A stretch of 64,000 nucleotides of DNA from Geminocystis sp050753365 (GTDB lineage Bacteria > Cyanobacteriota > Cyanobacteriia > Cyanobacteriales > Cyanobacteriaceae): assembly GCF_050753365.1 (NCBI RefSeq), contig NZ_JBLZFY010000005.1, positions 34,094 through 98,093 of the forward strand. The letters run 5' to 3'. Numbering within the stretch: position 1 is the first letter of the stretch; each line of letters starts with the position of its first letter. The notes beneath the pieces are model-generated. The model was given only the letters and a program-made list of their open reading frames with translations. It was not told the DNA's origin and made no database searches. Positions 17,071 through 25,631 of the stretch are shown piece by piece. A program made the position numbers and the translations under genes.

Positions 17071-17385
17071 TTAATTAAGAGATAAATGTTGTTTTAATTT
17101 ATGGTAAGGAATAATAAAATCTAACTGATTATTTAGATTTTGACTAGCCACATCTAACTCATAATTTTTTTGTAAATTTAACCATAATTTTGCTCCTGTA
17201 TCAAAAAATTTTCCTAAACGTAAAGCTGTGTCTGCTGTCAGGTTACGTTGTCCATTTAAAATTTGATAAATTCGATTTTTCGGTACTCCAATAATATCGG
17301 CTAGTTGGGAAGCATTTAAGCCTATTTCTTCTAATTCATCTGCTAATATTTCTCCCGGATGAATCGGTTTTTTCCAATCTGTCAT
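17071..17385 (-). CDS. higA: HigA-family XRE antitoxin
   Basis: A 104-residue helix-turn-helix protein. HPGEILADELEEIGLNASQLADIIGVPKNRIYQILNGQRNLTADTALRLGKFF is the complete HigA/VapI family signature, with the HTH at about residues 25-48. HigA represses its own operon and binds the HigB toxin. Here only a C-terminal scrap of higB remains upstream (17433-17528), so the antitoxin is orphaned. Confidence 0.93.
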   Translation of the reverse strand: MTDWKKPIHPGEILADELEEIGLNASQLADIIGVPKNRIYQILNGQRNLTADTALRLGKFFDTGAKLWLNLQKNYELDVASQNLNNQLDFIIPYHKLKQHLSLN

Positions 17386-17432
17386 AAGTTACCTTTTTTT
17401 GATATTAATAGTTGAAAATTCATCATAAAAAA

Positions 17433-17528
17433 TTAATGATAATCAACAATTTCTACTTCTTGAGCGCCATTATCCCAAGAAAAACAAATACGCCATTGAT
17501 CATTAATTCTAATAAAGACTTTATTTTG
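17433..17528 (-). pseudogene. higB: 5'-truncated higB toxin remnant
   Basis: The minus strand upstream of higA reads KVFIRINDQWRICF then SWDNGAQEVEIVDYH and a stop. This matches the C-terminal quarter of HigB/RelE-family toxins (pattern IRIN-QWRICF...VEIVDYH). No start codon or N-terminal two thirds exists; the VWA gene's stop codon lies directly upstream in the same frame. The remnant cannot encode a working toxin. Position, 47 bases before higA, is the normal higB-higA order. Confidence 0.88.
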
Positions 17529-18749
17529 TTAGTTAATTTGTCGAGTATCTCTAAATAAACTGGTGGTTTGATGAGGGGTTAATTGCCCCGTTTTTTGCAA
17601 ATTATCGAGAGTTGAAGCTACGGTTTTTGCTAATTCTTTTTCTCCTATTTTAGTGGCATTTACCTGCATATTAATTAATAATTCTCCTGTTTTATTGGGA
17701 TCAACTGTTTTCGTTAATTCGGCACTATAAATCTTCAATTTCCATCGCAACAAATCTTGATCAACATCTTCATTAATTTGCTGAATTTCTTTATAAGAAC
17801 CAGTATAATTTAAAGTAGTAATTTGCTTGACAATCGAATTATTTTCTGCGGTAATTAAGTCTATTTCTAAGACTTCTTTTTCTCCGTTACTATTACCAAA
17901 ATCCGCAGGAGGAACTTCTACAGAAATTAAAATATCCGTAAAGCAATTTGTGTGAATTGTACCTAATAATAACTCATTTTTTAGCACTTCTTCTAAAGGT
18001 AAAAAATCGGGACGTAAACAACAAAAACCTTTTAATTTTACCTGATTTTTCGGATTTAATTTTAATTTTGCTCCTTCCATTGCTACTGTTTGAAAACTGC
18101 TTAATCTGGCGGTTAAAAGACTCTGAAAATTAGCTAAATTATCAGCATAAATAAACGTACCTTTACCCTTTGCACATAAATCTGTCAGAAATGCGGTATT
18201 AAAATTACCAGCATCCCCTAAGCCAACGGTGTCGATGACTATGCCGTTTTGACTGATTTCTTGCCCTTGAACCACGATCGAGCTAGTATCATCTAACATC
18301 ATGCCGTTACCATCGGTAGCGTTACCATCGGTGATTAAAATGCCCACCCTAGCCACTCCTTTTTCTGGTGGTAATACTTTTTGAAACCAATTTAACGCCA
18401 AATCGGTACGGGTGACACCGGTAGCAATAAGATTATTAATAGCTTGTGTGGTTTCAGTTTTGTTGTTACTGTTGTTAACCAAAGTGATCACATTCGTATT
18501 ATAACAGGCGAGGGAGAGACGATCGATCGGTCTTAAATTGTTGACAATAGCGATACAGGCTTCCTTAGCTTTTGCCAGTTTATCACCATTCATGGAGCTA
18601 CTGGTATCAAGGGCGATGGCGATTCTCAGGGGTAAACCTTCGGCGGTGGTAGTTGCAGTATCAGGATTTATTCTCACACGCAATATATGCTCTGATACAC
18701 TTGAACTAAGTTTGTTCGATCGATCCCATTGGCATTCAAGATTAAACAT
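17529..18749 (-). CDS. VWA-domain protein
   Basis: A 406-residue protein. A von Willebrand factor A domain covers about residues 40-220, with the MIDAS motif DTSSS (about 48-52), a threonine in GVTRTDLAL and ITDGNATDG. It has no signal peptide or membrane helix. The C-terminal half is beta-rich, then helical with KTVASTLDNLQKTG. It resembles the cyanobacterial VWA proteins often found with protein kinases or phosphatases, and a TPR kinase lies 2 kb away. Its own stop is followed in frame by the higB remnant. Confidence 0.88.
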   Translation of the reverse strand: MFNLECQWDRSNKLSSSVSEHILRVRINPDTATTTAEGLPLRIAIALDTSSSMNGDKLAKAKEACIAIVNNLRPIDRLSLACYNTNVITLVNNSNNKTETTQAINNLIATGVTRTDLALNWFQKVLPPEKGVARVGILITDGNATDGNGMMLDDTSSIVVQGQEISQNGIVIDTVGLGDAGNFNTAFLTDLCAKGKGTFIYADNLANFQSLLTARLSSFQTVAMEGAKLKLNPKNQVKLKGFCCLRPDFLPLEEVLKNELLLGTIHTNCFTDILISVEVPPADFGNSNGEKEVLEIDLITAENNSIVKQITTLNYTGSYKEIQQINEDVDQDLLRWKLKIYSAELTKTVDPNKTGELLINMQVNATKIGEKELAKTVASTLDNLQKTGQLTPHQTTSLFRDTRQIN

Positions 18750-18868
18750 GGATAAATGATTGTGATACTAAAGTTATATATTTTGATTATAGGCTAGGAA
18801 GCATTCAAAGACGTGGAGTTAGGATATACTAAGATTTATAATTACAGGTAGTGCAAATCGATCGAACT

Positions 18869-19384
18869 CTATATTAACACTTTTAAATCACAAAAAGCAG
18901 GATTAATAAACTCATTCTTATCCTCTAAACTAACATAACCAAGATTAACAGCAAGTTCCATTAATTCAGTTAAAAACCGCCTTAATTCATCTAAAACTTG
19001 TTGTTTATTCAACATAACTATTGTTTCATTATTTGAATAACCAAATTCTCTTAAATAACATTTAATTTCCTCACCAATAGGCACAAATTTAATAATTATT
19101 GCATAACTTTCAGCGAACTCTAAACGAATAGTTTTACCCTGTTCTAATTCTGCAATATCTTCACAAAATCTATCCTCTAATAACATACAAATATCAGGAT
19201 CGAAAAAAACATTAAATTTTGTTTTCCCTACCGCCACAATCACTTTATGATCATATTCGTAGCAAAACTTTCTTAATCCTAATTCAAAAGGCGACAATTC
19301 CCCTAAAGGATCATCAGGAGGAGGAGCAAAATTTTCTAAATTACGTTCTGCTAATCTTATTTTAAATTGTTCAATACTATTCAT
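18869..19384 (-). CDS. Unknown protein, candidate immunity protein
   Basis: A 171-residue acidic protein with no signal peptide and alternating helices and strands (RKFCYEYDHKVIVAVGKTKFNVFFDPDICMLLEDRF; FAESYAIIIKFVPIGEEIKCYLREFG). I do not recognise the family. It follows a toxin-like gene after 10 bases with a clear AAGGAAT site, the usual order of polymorphic toxin then immunity gene. An immunity role is inferred only from that context. Confidence 0.65.
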   Translation of the reverse strand: MNSIEQFKIRLAERNLENFAPPPDDPLGELSPFELGLRKFCYEYDHKVIVAVGKTKFNVFFDPDICMLLEDRFCEDIAELEQGKTIRLEFAESYAIIIKFVPIGEEIKCYLREFGYSNNETIVMLNKQQVLDELRRFLTELMELAVNLGYVSLEDKNEFINPAFCDLKVLI

Positions 19385-19394
19385 ATTTTATTCC

Positions 19395-19856
19395 TTAATT
19401 TTTATTGATGTTAGGTGTAAGTATTGGATAACCATATTTAATTGTACCGTCTGCATTTCTACCAATTTTTGCATAAGTTACATTTTCCGTAACCCTTCCA
19501 TCAGTATGATAAATTCTACCAATAGGACGATTAAATTTAATGGTATAATTTCCATAATATTTAGGAATTAACTTTTCTAATTGTAACCAATCTTGATCAT
19601 TTAACCATTGTCCTTGATCCACATTTTTACTTGATGCTCTACCCTGTAAATTATTAGAGTTTAACTTTGCTCCATGATGTCGTAAAATATGATCATAAGC
19701 CTTCATTGATTTGGGATTATCCCATTGTGGTTCATTTCCTCTTCCTCGCCATTTACAACCACTACCTACCTCGATCATATTATCGATAATATCAGATTCA
19801 ACAATTTCAATAGATTTTAATTCATTCAACCACAAAAAATTTAACCTCCTCATCAT
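19395..19856 (-). CDS. Orphan polymorphic-toxin-type domain protein
   Basis: About 153 residues from the ATG at 19856; an in-frame TTG at 19892 is possible. The core SMKAYDHILRHHGAKL, then GQWLNDQDWLQLEKLIPK, then YTIKFNRPIGRIYHTDGRVTENVTYAKIGRN resembles C-terminal toxin domains of large secreted proteins, with a His-rich motif and a beta-sheet core. The usual long secretion module is absent, so it looks like a detached toxin tip. The next gene is a candidate immunity protein. The nuclease activity is inference. Confidence 0.6.
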   Translation of the reverse strand: MMRRLNFLWLNELKSIEIVESDIIDNMIEVGSGCKWRGRGNEPQWDNPKSMKAYDHILRHHGAKLNSNNLQGRASSKNVDQGQWLNDQDWLQLEKLIPKYYGNYTIKFNRPIGRIYHTDGRVTENVTYAKIGRNADGTIKYGYPILTPNINKN

Positions 19857-20008
19857 TCCAGATGTACTAATTATAAACTGTTTCAGTTTCAAGTTCGATA
19901 ACCTTAATAGAGATACCTATTCATTTTTCTTCGATCGATTTGCAGGTAAATTGTGCAAGTAGTGATATATTTATTACTTAATTATTGACTACTGACGATC
20001 GAATATTT

Positions 20009-21142
20009 ATGCGTATTGCCTTATTTACCGAAACATTTTTGCCCAAAGTTGACGGCATCGTTACCCGTTTAAAACATACCGTTGAACATTTACAAAAACA
20101 AGGAGATGAAGTCTTAATCTTTTCTCCTGAAGGCGGTTTAAAAGAATATAAAGGAGCAAGAATTAACGGTATTAAAGGTATTCCCCTCCCCCTCTATCCC
20201 GAATTAAAATTGGCAATTCCTAACCCTTCCATTGGCTTTGCCTTACAAAGATTTAAGCCTGATTTGGTTCATGTGGTTAACCCTGCGGTGTTGGGAGTAG
20301 GGGGCATTTTCTACGCCAAAAAATATCATATTCCCTTAGTCGCATCTTATCATACCCATTTACCTCAATATCTTCATCATTATAATTTAGGGGCATTAGA
20401 AGGTATTTTATGGGAATTGCTTAAATTAGCCCATAATCAAGCATTATTAAATCTTTGTACTTCTACCGCTATGGTGGATGAATTAGTCAATCACGGTATC
20501 GAAAGGGTGGATTTGTGGCAAAGAGGAGTTGACACAGACTCTTTTCAACCTAGTTTAGCATCCTCAGAAATGAGAAATAAACTATCTCAAGGTAATCCAG
20601 ACGCACCATTATTACTATATGTCGGTAGAGTATCCGCAGAAAAAGAGATTGACAAGATAAAGCCCGTTTTAGAGAGTATTCCAGAGGCTAGATTAGCTAT
20701 TGTGGGCAATGGACCCGCTAGAGCGGAATTAGAGACTTATTTTGCTAATACTAACACAAATTTTGTCGGTTATCTCCATGGGCAAGATTTGGGAAGCGCT
20801 TATGCTTCTGCGGATGCTTTTATCTTCCCTTCTTCCACAGAAACCCTCGGATTAGTATTATTAGAGGCTATGGCGGCAGGTTGCCCTGTGGTTGCCGCTA
20901 GACGGGGAGGCATTCCTGATATTGTCACCGATGGTGTTAACGGCTATATGTTTGATCCTGATGATACTCAAGGTTCGATCGAGGCTACCCGCCGTTTATT
21001 AGCCCATAAAGAGGAAAGAGAGCAATTACGACAAAATGCTCGTTTAGAAGCGGAAAAATGGGGCTGGAGTTCAGCCACGGCTCAATTACGCAACTTTTAT
21101 CAAGGAGTACTATCTCAAAATAATAATGTTTTAGTTGCCTAG
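20009..21142 (+). CDS. sqdX: SqdX, sulfoquinovosyldiacylglycerol synthase
   Basis: A GT4-family glycosyltransferase of 377 residues from the ATG at 20009 (MRIALFTETFLPKVDG); an upstream TTG is less likely. Features: the N-terminal MRIALFTETFLPKVDGIVTR, SYHTHLPQYL, LYVGRVSAEKEIDKI, and the C-terminal FPSSTETLGLVLLEAMAAGCPVV, where the EX7E motif binds the sugar nucleotide. It moves sulfoquinovose from UDP-sulfoquinovose to diacylglycerol, making the thylakoid sulfolipid SQDG. The partner sqdB is not in the window. Confidence 0.92.
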   Translation: MRIALFTETFLPKVDGIVTRLKHTVEHLQKQGDEVLIFSPEGGLKEYKGARINGIKGIPLPLYPELKLAIPNPSIGFALQRFKPDLVHVVNPAVLGVGGIFYAKKYHIPLVASYHTHLPQYLHHYNLGALEGILWELLKLAHNQALLNLCTSTAMVDELVNHGIERVDLWQRGVDTDSFQPSLASSEMRNKLSQGNPDAPLLLYVGRVSAEKEIDKIKPVLESIPEARLAIVGNGPARAELETYFANTNTNFVGYLHGQDLGSAYASADAFIFPSSTETLGLVLLEAMAAGCPVVAARRGGIPDIVTDGVNGYMFDPDDTQGSIEATRRLLAHKEEREQLRQNARLEAEKWGWSSATAQLRNFYQGVLSQNNNVLVA

Positions 21143-21145
21143 TGA

Positions 21146-21174
21146 TGAGTAATGAGTAATGAGTAATGAGTAAC
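21146..21174. repeat. Heptamer repeat (TAATGAG)n
   Basis: Four units of the period-7 sequence TAATGAG lie 4 bases after the sqdX stop. This is the reverse complement of the unit expanded at 9069-9215. Confidence 0.85.
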
Positions 21175-21223
21175 GAAAGAATTTAGGTGTTAATTCTGCA
21201 TTCTCCATTCTTCATTCTCCATT

Positions 21224-21550
21224 CTAAAAAAGGGAATCCGTATCGCTAATACTCTCATCTAAATCCTTGCGTTTTTCCATTTGGCAAAGAAAATAACCAG
21301 TCATCATCGCAGATGCTAATAAATTAGCTAAGTTTTGTCTGTCAGTGACTATTTGAATGTTAAATCCCTCAGAAGGTAAACCCCCTAATAAACCTTGGAC
21401 ATTATGGGTGATAATTTCTCTTACTTCGGGGGTAGCAGATTGGGCGATTCTTTCTAAGGTGTCTGGATGTTGTTTCTGTAAATATTCTACTAATGCGTTT
21501 CTTTCCGTCGTTTCTGATTCTCTCTGAAAAAAATTTGAATCAAATACCAT
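21224..21550 (-). CDS. DUF760 protein
   Basis: A 108-residue protein of the DUF760 family, found in cyanobacteria and plastids. Family segments: LVEYLQKQHPDTLERIAQSATPEVREIITHNVQGLLGGLP, then NLANLLASAMMTGYFLCQMEKR. It has no membrane helix. The biochemical role is unknown. It is a single gene facing sqdX across the heptamer repeat. Confidence 0.9.
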   Translation of the reverse strand: MVFDSNFFQRESETTERNALVEYLQKQHPDTLERIAQSATPEVREIITHNVQGLLGGLPSEGFNIQIVTDRQNLANLLASAMMTGYFLCQMEKRKDLDESISDTDSLF

Positions 21551-21802
21551 TATTTCTTCCCTCTATTGGAATTTTAGCCTTATGCTCTTATAACATATCT
21601 TAACGGACATTGCGCAAAAGATGCTAGAGCTTTTCATTAACTACACACATTACACAAAATATCGATCGAAGGTATCAGGTAACAGATTTCCACTTTATCT
21701 ATAGTAAAAAAATCACCAGAATCAAAATAACTATGATACTATCTGAGTTAAATAAATATATTAAAAAATTTTAAAAATTATTTTTGTTGGGGGAGTATAA
21801 TT

Positions 21803-22861
21803 ATGAAAAATCAAAGATTATCGTCAGGAAATTTACCCGTGCAACGAAGCTATAATCATCCTTTAAAAATAGGCGTAATTGGCGTAGGCAATATGGGACA
21901 ACACCATACAAGAGTCCTTAGTTTGCTCAAAGATGTGGAATTGGTAGGTATAGCAGATGTTAATGTGGAAAGAGGATTAGATATTGCTAGTAAATATAGA
22001 GTACATTTTTTTGAAAACTATTTAGAAATGTTACCCCATGTGGAAGCAGTGTGTATCGCAGCCCCCACTAGACTTCATCATCAAGTCGGTTTAGAATGTC
22101 TTAACGCAGGGGTTCATGTTTTAATCGAAAAACCTATCGCCGCTAGTATTTCTGAAGCAGAATCCTTAGTTAATGCTGCCGCTTCTACTAACTGTATTTT
22201 ACAAGTTGGACATATAGAAAGATTTAATCCCGCTTTCCAAGAATTAAGCAAAGTCTTAAAAACTGAAAATTTACTCGCATTAGAAGCCCATCGCATGAGT
22301 CCTTATTCCCATCGTGCTAATGATGTTTCTGTGGTATTAGACTTAATGATTCATGATTTAGATTTACTATTGGAATTAGCAGGATCACCTGTCACTAAAT
22401 TAAGCGCTACGGGCAGTCGTGTCTCTGAGTCTAAATATTTGGACTATGTAACTGCTACTTTAAATTTTGCTAATGGCATTGTCGCTACAGTCACTGCCAG
22501 TAAAGTAACCCATCAAAAAATTCGCCGTATCGTCGCTCATTGTAAAAGCAGTCTTACGGAAGCCGATTTTCTCAACAATGAAATTTTAATCCATCGTCAA
22601 ACTACTGCTAACTATACAACTGACTATGGACAAATATTATATCGTCAAGATGGTTTAATCGAAAAAGTATATACCAGTAATATAGAGCCTTTGCACGCAG
22701 AATTAGAGCATTTCGTTAGTTGTGTGCGAGGAGGTAATCAACCCTCTGTAGGAGGTGAACAAGCCTTAAAAGCCCTTAAATTGGCTAGTTATATTGAACA
22801 ATTAGCTTTAGATGGTACGGTGTGGCAAAATTGTCCTATAGATTTAAAACAACTGAATTAA
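21803..22861 (+). CDS. Gfo/Idh/MocA family oxidoreductase
   Basis: A 352-residue NAD(P)-dependent oxidoreductase. The Rossmann motif GVIGVGNMGQHH is at about residues 24-35, and the catalytic EKPIA at about 109-113, followed by GHIERFNPAFQEL and the substrate-side MIHDLDLLLELAG. It resembles UDP-sugar or myo-inositol dehydrogenase-type members, but the substrate cannot be read from sequence. The ATG has a GGGGGAG site upstream. It is followed 36 bases later by an MDR-type oxidoreductase. Confidence 0.9.
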   Translation: MKNQRLSSGNLPVQRSYNHPLKIGVIGVGNMGQHHTRVLSLLKDVELVGIADVNVERGLDIASKYRVHFFENYLEMLPHVEAVCIAAPTRLHHQVGLECLNAGVHVLIEKPIAASISEAESLVNAAASTNCILQVGHIERFNPAFQELSKVLKTENLLALEAHRMSPYSHRANDVSVVLDLMIHDLDLLLELAGSPVTKLSATGSRVSESKYLDYVTATLNFANGIVATVTASKVTHQKIRRIVAHCKSSLTEADFLNNEILIHRQTTANYTTDYGQILYRQDGLIEKVYTSNIEPLHAELEHFVSCVRGGNQPSVGGEQALKALKLASYIEQLALDGTVWQNCPIDLKQLN

Positions 22862-22897
22862 CTTTAATTTCATTCCATTGAGAGACTAAACCTATTT

Positions 22898-23902
22898 ATG
22901 AAAGCGATCGTAATGACACAAGCGGGAGATGTGGATGTTCTTCAATTACAAGAAGTCGCCACTCCGACTATTAAACAACCCACAGAAATCTTAGTCAAAA
23001 TTAAAGCCGCAGGAATTAATCCCATTGATACGAAAATTCGTAGTCGAGGTACTTTTTACCCTGAATATTCCCATGCCATTCTCGGTTGTGATGGTGCTGG
23101 AATAGTGGAAAGTGTCGGCTCACAAGTTACCAAGTTTAAGGTGGGTGATGAGGTTTATTTTTGCAGTGGTGGTTTAGGAAAACCGAATACGGGAAATTAT
23201 GCAGAATACGCTGTGATTGAGCAAGATTTTGTGACTTTTAAGCCTCAATCTTTGTCTTTTGCTGAATCTGCGTGTTTACCCTTAGTTTTAATTACGGCTT
23301 GGGAATCTCTGTTCGATCGAGTAAACTTAAGTCAAGATCAAACGGTGTTAATTCATGGTGGAGCTGGTGGAGTAGGTCATGTAGCGATACAATTAGCGAA
23401 GATTAAGGGTGCAAAAGTGGCTACTACCGTGAGTAACCCCGATAAAGAGCGATTAGTGCGTAAATTAGGCGCAGATTTGCCCATTTTGTATCAACAACAG
23501 GATTTTATTCAAACTACCCTTGATTGGACTAATGGCAAGGGTGTTGATGTGGCTTTTGATACCATTGGCGGTAAAACATTTTTTGATACCTGTAAAGCCG
23601 TCAAAGTTTATGGTGATATTGTCACTATTCTCGAACCTGATAGCAGTATTGATACTCTCAAAGTAGCTCGTAATCGTAACCTGAGAATTAGTTTGGAGTT
23701 GATGTTAACTCCTGCTTTGATGAATTTAAGGGAGGCTTTACTACATCAAACTGATATTTTACAACAGTGTGCGACATGGATTGATGAGGGTAAATTAACG
23801 GTACATCTTAATCAAACTTTTCCTTTACAGGAGGCTTCGATCGCTCATAAAATAATGGAAACAGGATCAGTAACAGGTAAAATAGCCCTATTGATAACCT
23901 GA
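22898..23902 (+). CDS. MDR-type (alcohol dehydrogenase/quinone reductase) oxidoreductase
   Basis: A 334-residue medium-chain reductase. GroES-like N-terminal part with GINPIDTKIRSRG and LGCDGAGIVESVG, and NADPH-binding loop HGGAGGVGHVAIQLAKIKGA (about 150-169). It lacks the cysteine cluster of the structural zinc site, so it belongs with the zinc-independent quinone oxidoreductases. Probable NADPH-dependent reduction of quinones or enones. It sits between the Gfo/Idh gene and a HAD gene on the same strand. Confidence 0.88.
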   Translation: MKAIVMTQAGDVDVLQLQEVATPTIKQPTEILVKIKAAGINPIDTKIRSRGTFYPEYSHAILGCDGAGIVESVGSQVTKFKVGDEVYFCSGGLGKPNTGNYAEYAVIEQDFVTFKPQSLSFAESACLPLVLITAWESLFDRVNLSQDQTVLIHGGAGGVGHVAIQLAKIKGAKVATTVSNPDKERLVRKLGADLPILYQQQDFIQTTLDWTNGKGVDVAFDTIGGKTFFDTCKAVKVYGDIVTILEPDSSIDTLKVARNRNLRISLELMLTPALMNLREALLHQTDILQQCATWIDEGKLTVHLNQTFPLQEASIAHKIMETGSVTGKIALLIT

Positions 23903-23929
23903 GTGAACTATAAAATTATCGATTCTATT

Positions 23930-24631
23930 ATGATTGATATACTAAATAACTTATCCGAACTTAATAATTTACTTATCAATAACAATCATCCTCCTCAAGT
24001 TATCTTGTTAGATGCAGTGGGAACAATCTTTGGGGTAAAAAATAGTGTAGGATATATTTATACTAAATTAGCTCAAAAATACGGGGTAAACACTTGTGCA
24101 GATTCGATCGATCAGTGTTTCTATCAAGTTTTTAAAGAATCTTCTCCCCTTGCTTTTGACACTCACAATGAAGCCGAAATTAAAGAATTAGAGTTTAAAT
24201 GGTGGGAAAATATTACTTACAATACCTTTACTAAAGAAGGTTCGATCGAACAATTTAATAATTTTAAGGAATATTTTAGAGAACTTTATGAACTATTTAA
24301 AACAGTAGAACCTTGGTTTATTTATGATGAAGTAATATCTACTCTTAATCAATGGCAAAAACAAGGCATAGAATTAGGGATAATTTCTAACTTTGATACC
24401 AGAATTTTTGAAGTTTTAGACAACTTAGAATTAAGTAAATATTTTCAAACAATTACTATTTCTTCCCTCACGGGAGTAGCAAAACCTGATCAAAAAATCT
24501 TTTTAAGTGCCATAGAAAAACATAATTGTCAAGCCGAAAATGCTTGGTATATTGGAGATAGTAAAAAAGAAGATTATGAGGGAGCAAAATCCGTGGGAAT
24601 GAAAAGTTTTTGGTTGAATCGATTGGTATAA
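23930..24631 (+). CDS. HAD-family (REG-2-like) phosphatase
   Basis: About 233 residues from the ATG at 23930; a GTG at 23903, right after the previous stop, would add nine residues. HAD motif I is LLDAVGTIFG (Asp nucleophile, REG-2-like variant), motif II GIISNFD, motif III with the lysine in VAKPDQKIF, motif IV IGDSKKEDYEGA. Cap domain helices lie between I and II. Probably a small-molecule phosphatase. Converges on a PIN gene one base away. Confidence 0.88.
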   Translation: MIDILNNLSELNNLLINNNHPPQVILLDAVGTIFGVKNSVGYIYTKLAQKYGVNTCADSIDQCFYQVFKESSPLAFDTHNEAEIKELEFKWWENITYNTFTKEGSIEQFNNFKEYFRELYELFKTVEPWFIYDEVISTLNQWQKQGIELGIISNFDTRIFEVLDNLELSKYFQTITISSLTGVAKPDQKIFLSAIEKHNCQAENAWYIGDSKKEDYEGAKSVGMKSFWLNRLV

Positions 24632-24632
24632 G

Positions 24633-25082
24633 TTAATCAATATTTTGCCATTCTCTAGCATCAACAAAAAGAGATAAATGTTTCACATTTCGAGTAGCAA
24701 CAATAACACTATTCCCATTTATTTCTGCTAGTTTTGCCTGAGAAGCCAAAATAACATCTCCATCAAGAGATTTAGAGTCTGCGGTAGGGCTTCCTTTTTG
24801 TCTAGCTTCTGCCCATAAATGAGCTGCTAAAAGCATAACTTCTGTGGAAATAGGAAGATAAATAAGCAGGTTTTTAAGTTCATCTAATTTTTTAATACTA
24901 GCTTTTTTTTCTCCTCTAATTAATTCCCTTCTTACCTCATAATCAGCAATTTCTGGAATAATCACATGAGCTTTATTAACTAATAAATTATCTAACCAAA
25001 GTTGGCAATCCAAATTAAACTTATTAGTTTTTGGATTAGATACCATGCCTAAGATTCCTGAATCTAAAAATATAAATTTCAT
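24633..25082 (-). CDS. PIN-domain protein, candidate VapC-like toxin
   Basis: A 149-residue PIN-fold protein. Acidic residues are seen in IFLDSGIL (N-terminus), IADYEVRREL (about 44), SLDGDVILASQA (about 105) and the C-terminal VIVATRNVKHLS. It lies 32 bases downstream of a small acidic gene in the same direction, as in TA operons. It is intact, so probably an RNase toxin; the target is not predictable. Confidence 0.85.
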   Translation of the reverse strand: MKFIFLDSGILGMVSNPKTNKFNLDCQLWLDNLLVNKAHVIIPEIADYEVRRELIRGEKKASIKKLDELKNLLIYLPISTEVMLLAAHLWAEARQKGSPTADSKSLDGDVILASQAKLAEINGNSVIVATRNVKHLSLFVDAREWQNID

Positions 25083-25114
25083 AGTAGATATTTGATAAAT
25101 TTTATTTATTTTTC

Positions 25115-25468
25115 TTAGTTTTCATTATCATGTATATCAAAGGCTTTACTTAAAATTTCCCAAGCCTCTGTTTGCTCTTCTTCATCACCTTCTTCTCGCC
25201 AACGACGCAATAATTCTAAAGCGGCTTTATTTTTTTCTTCTTGCTTAGAAGGATCATAATTAGCAAACAAATTATTAGTTAAATGAACAGTTTTTTTGAC
25301 TGTACTAGGATCGGTTACTTCTCGAAAAGAGCGAAGAATTTGCAATAAATTTGACCAATATTCTTGAGGTATAGCTTGAATTTCTTGTAAAATGTCTGTG
25401 AAATAAACTTCTTTTGTTGTATTAGTTACTTCTTCTTTTGTTTCCTGTGGAATTGTTACTTGAGTCAT
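25115..25468 (-). CDS. Small acidic protein, candidate antitoxin of PIN gene
   Basis: A 117-residue protein rich in Glu and Thr with a helical middle (FTDILQEIQAIPQEYWSNLLQILRSFRE) and acidic C-terminus (EEGDEEEQTEAWEIL). Proteins of this kind are found next to PIN genes in cyanobacteria. No clear DNA-binding motif is seen. The antitoxin role is inferred from position and charge. Confidence 0.65.
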   Translation of the reverse strand: MTQVTIPQETKEEVTNTTKEVYFTDILQEIQAIPQEYWSNLLQILRSFREVTDPSTVKKTVHLTNNLFANYDPSKQEEKNKAALELLRRWREEGDEEEQTEAWEILSKAFDIHDNEN

Positions 25469-25631
25469 AATTTTATCCTCTCTTAAATCTTATGTTTGAT
25501 GTACACTTAATTATAGTCTATAACTTATGATAATCGATCGAACTCCATAAAACACCAATGTTGTCAAGTTTTATGTTAATATTTATTTAGTTTTATATAC
25601 ACCTCAGTATTTTTGTTTCAACCTTCATTTT

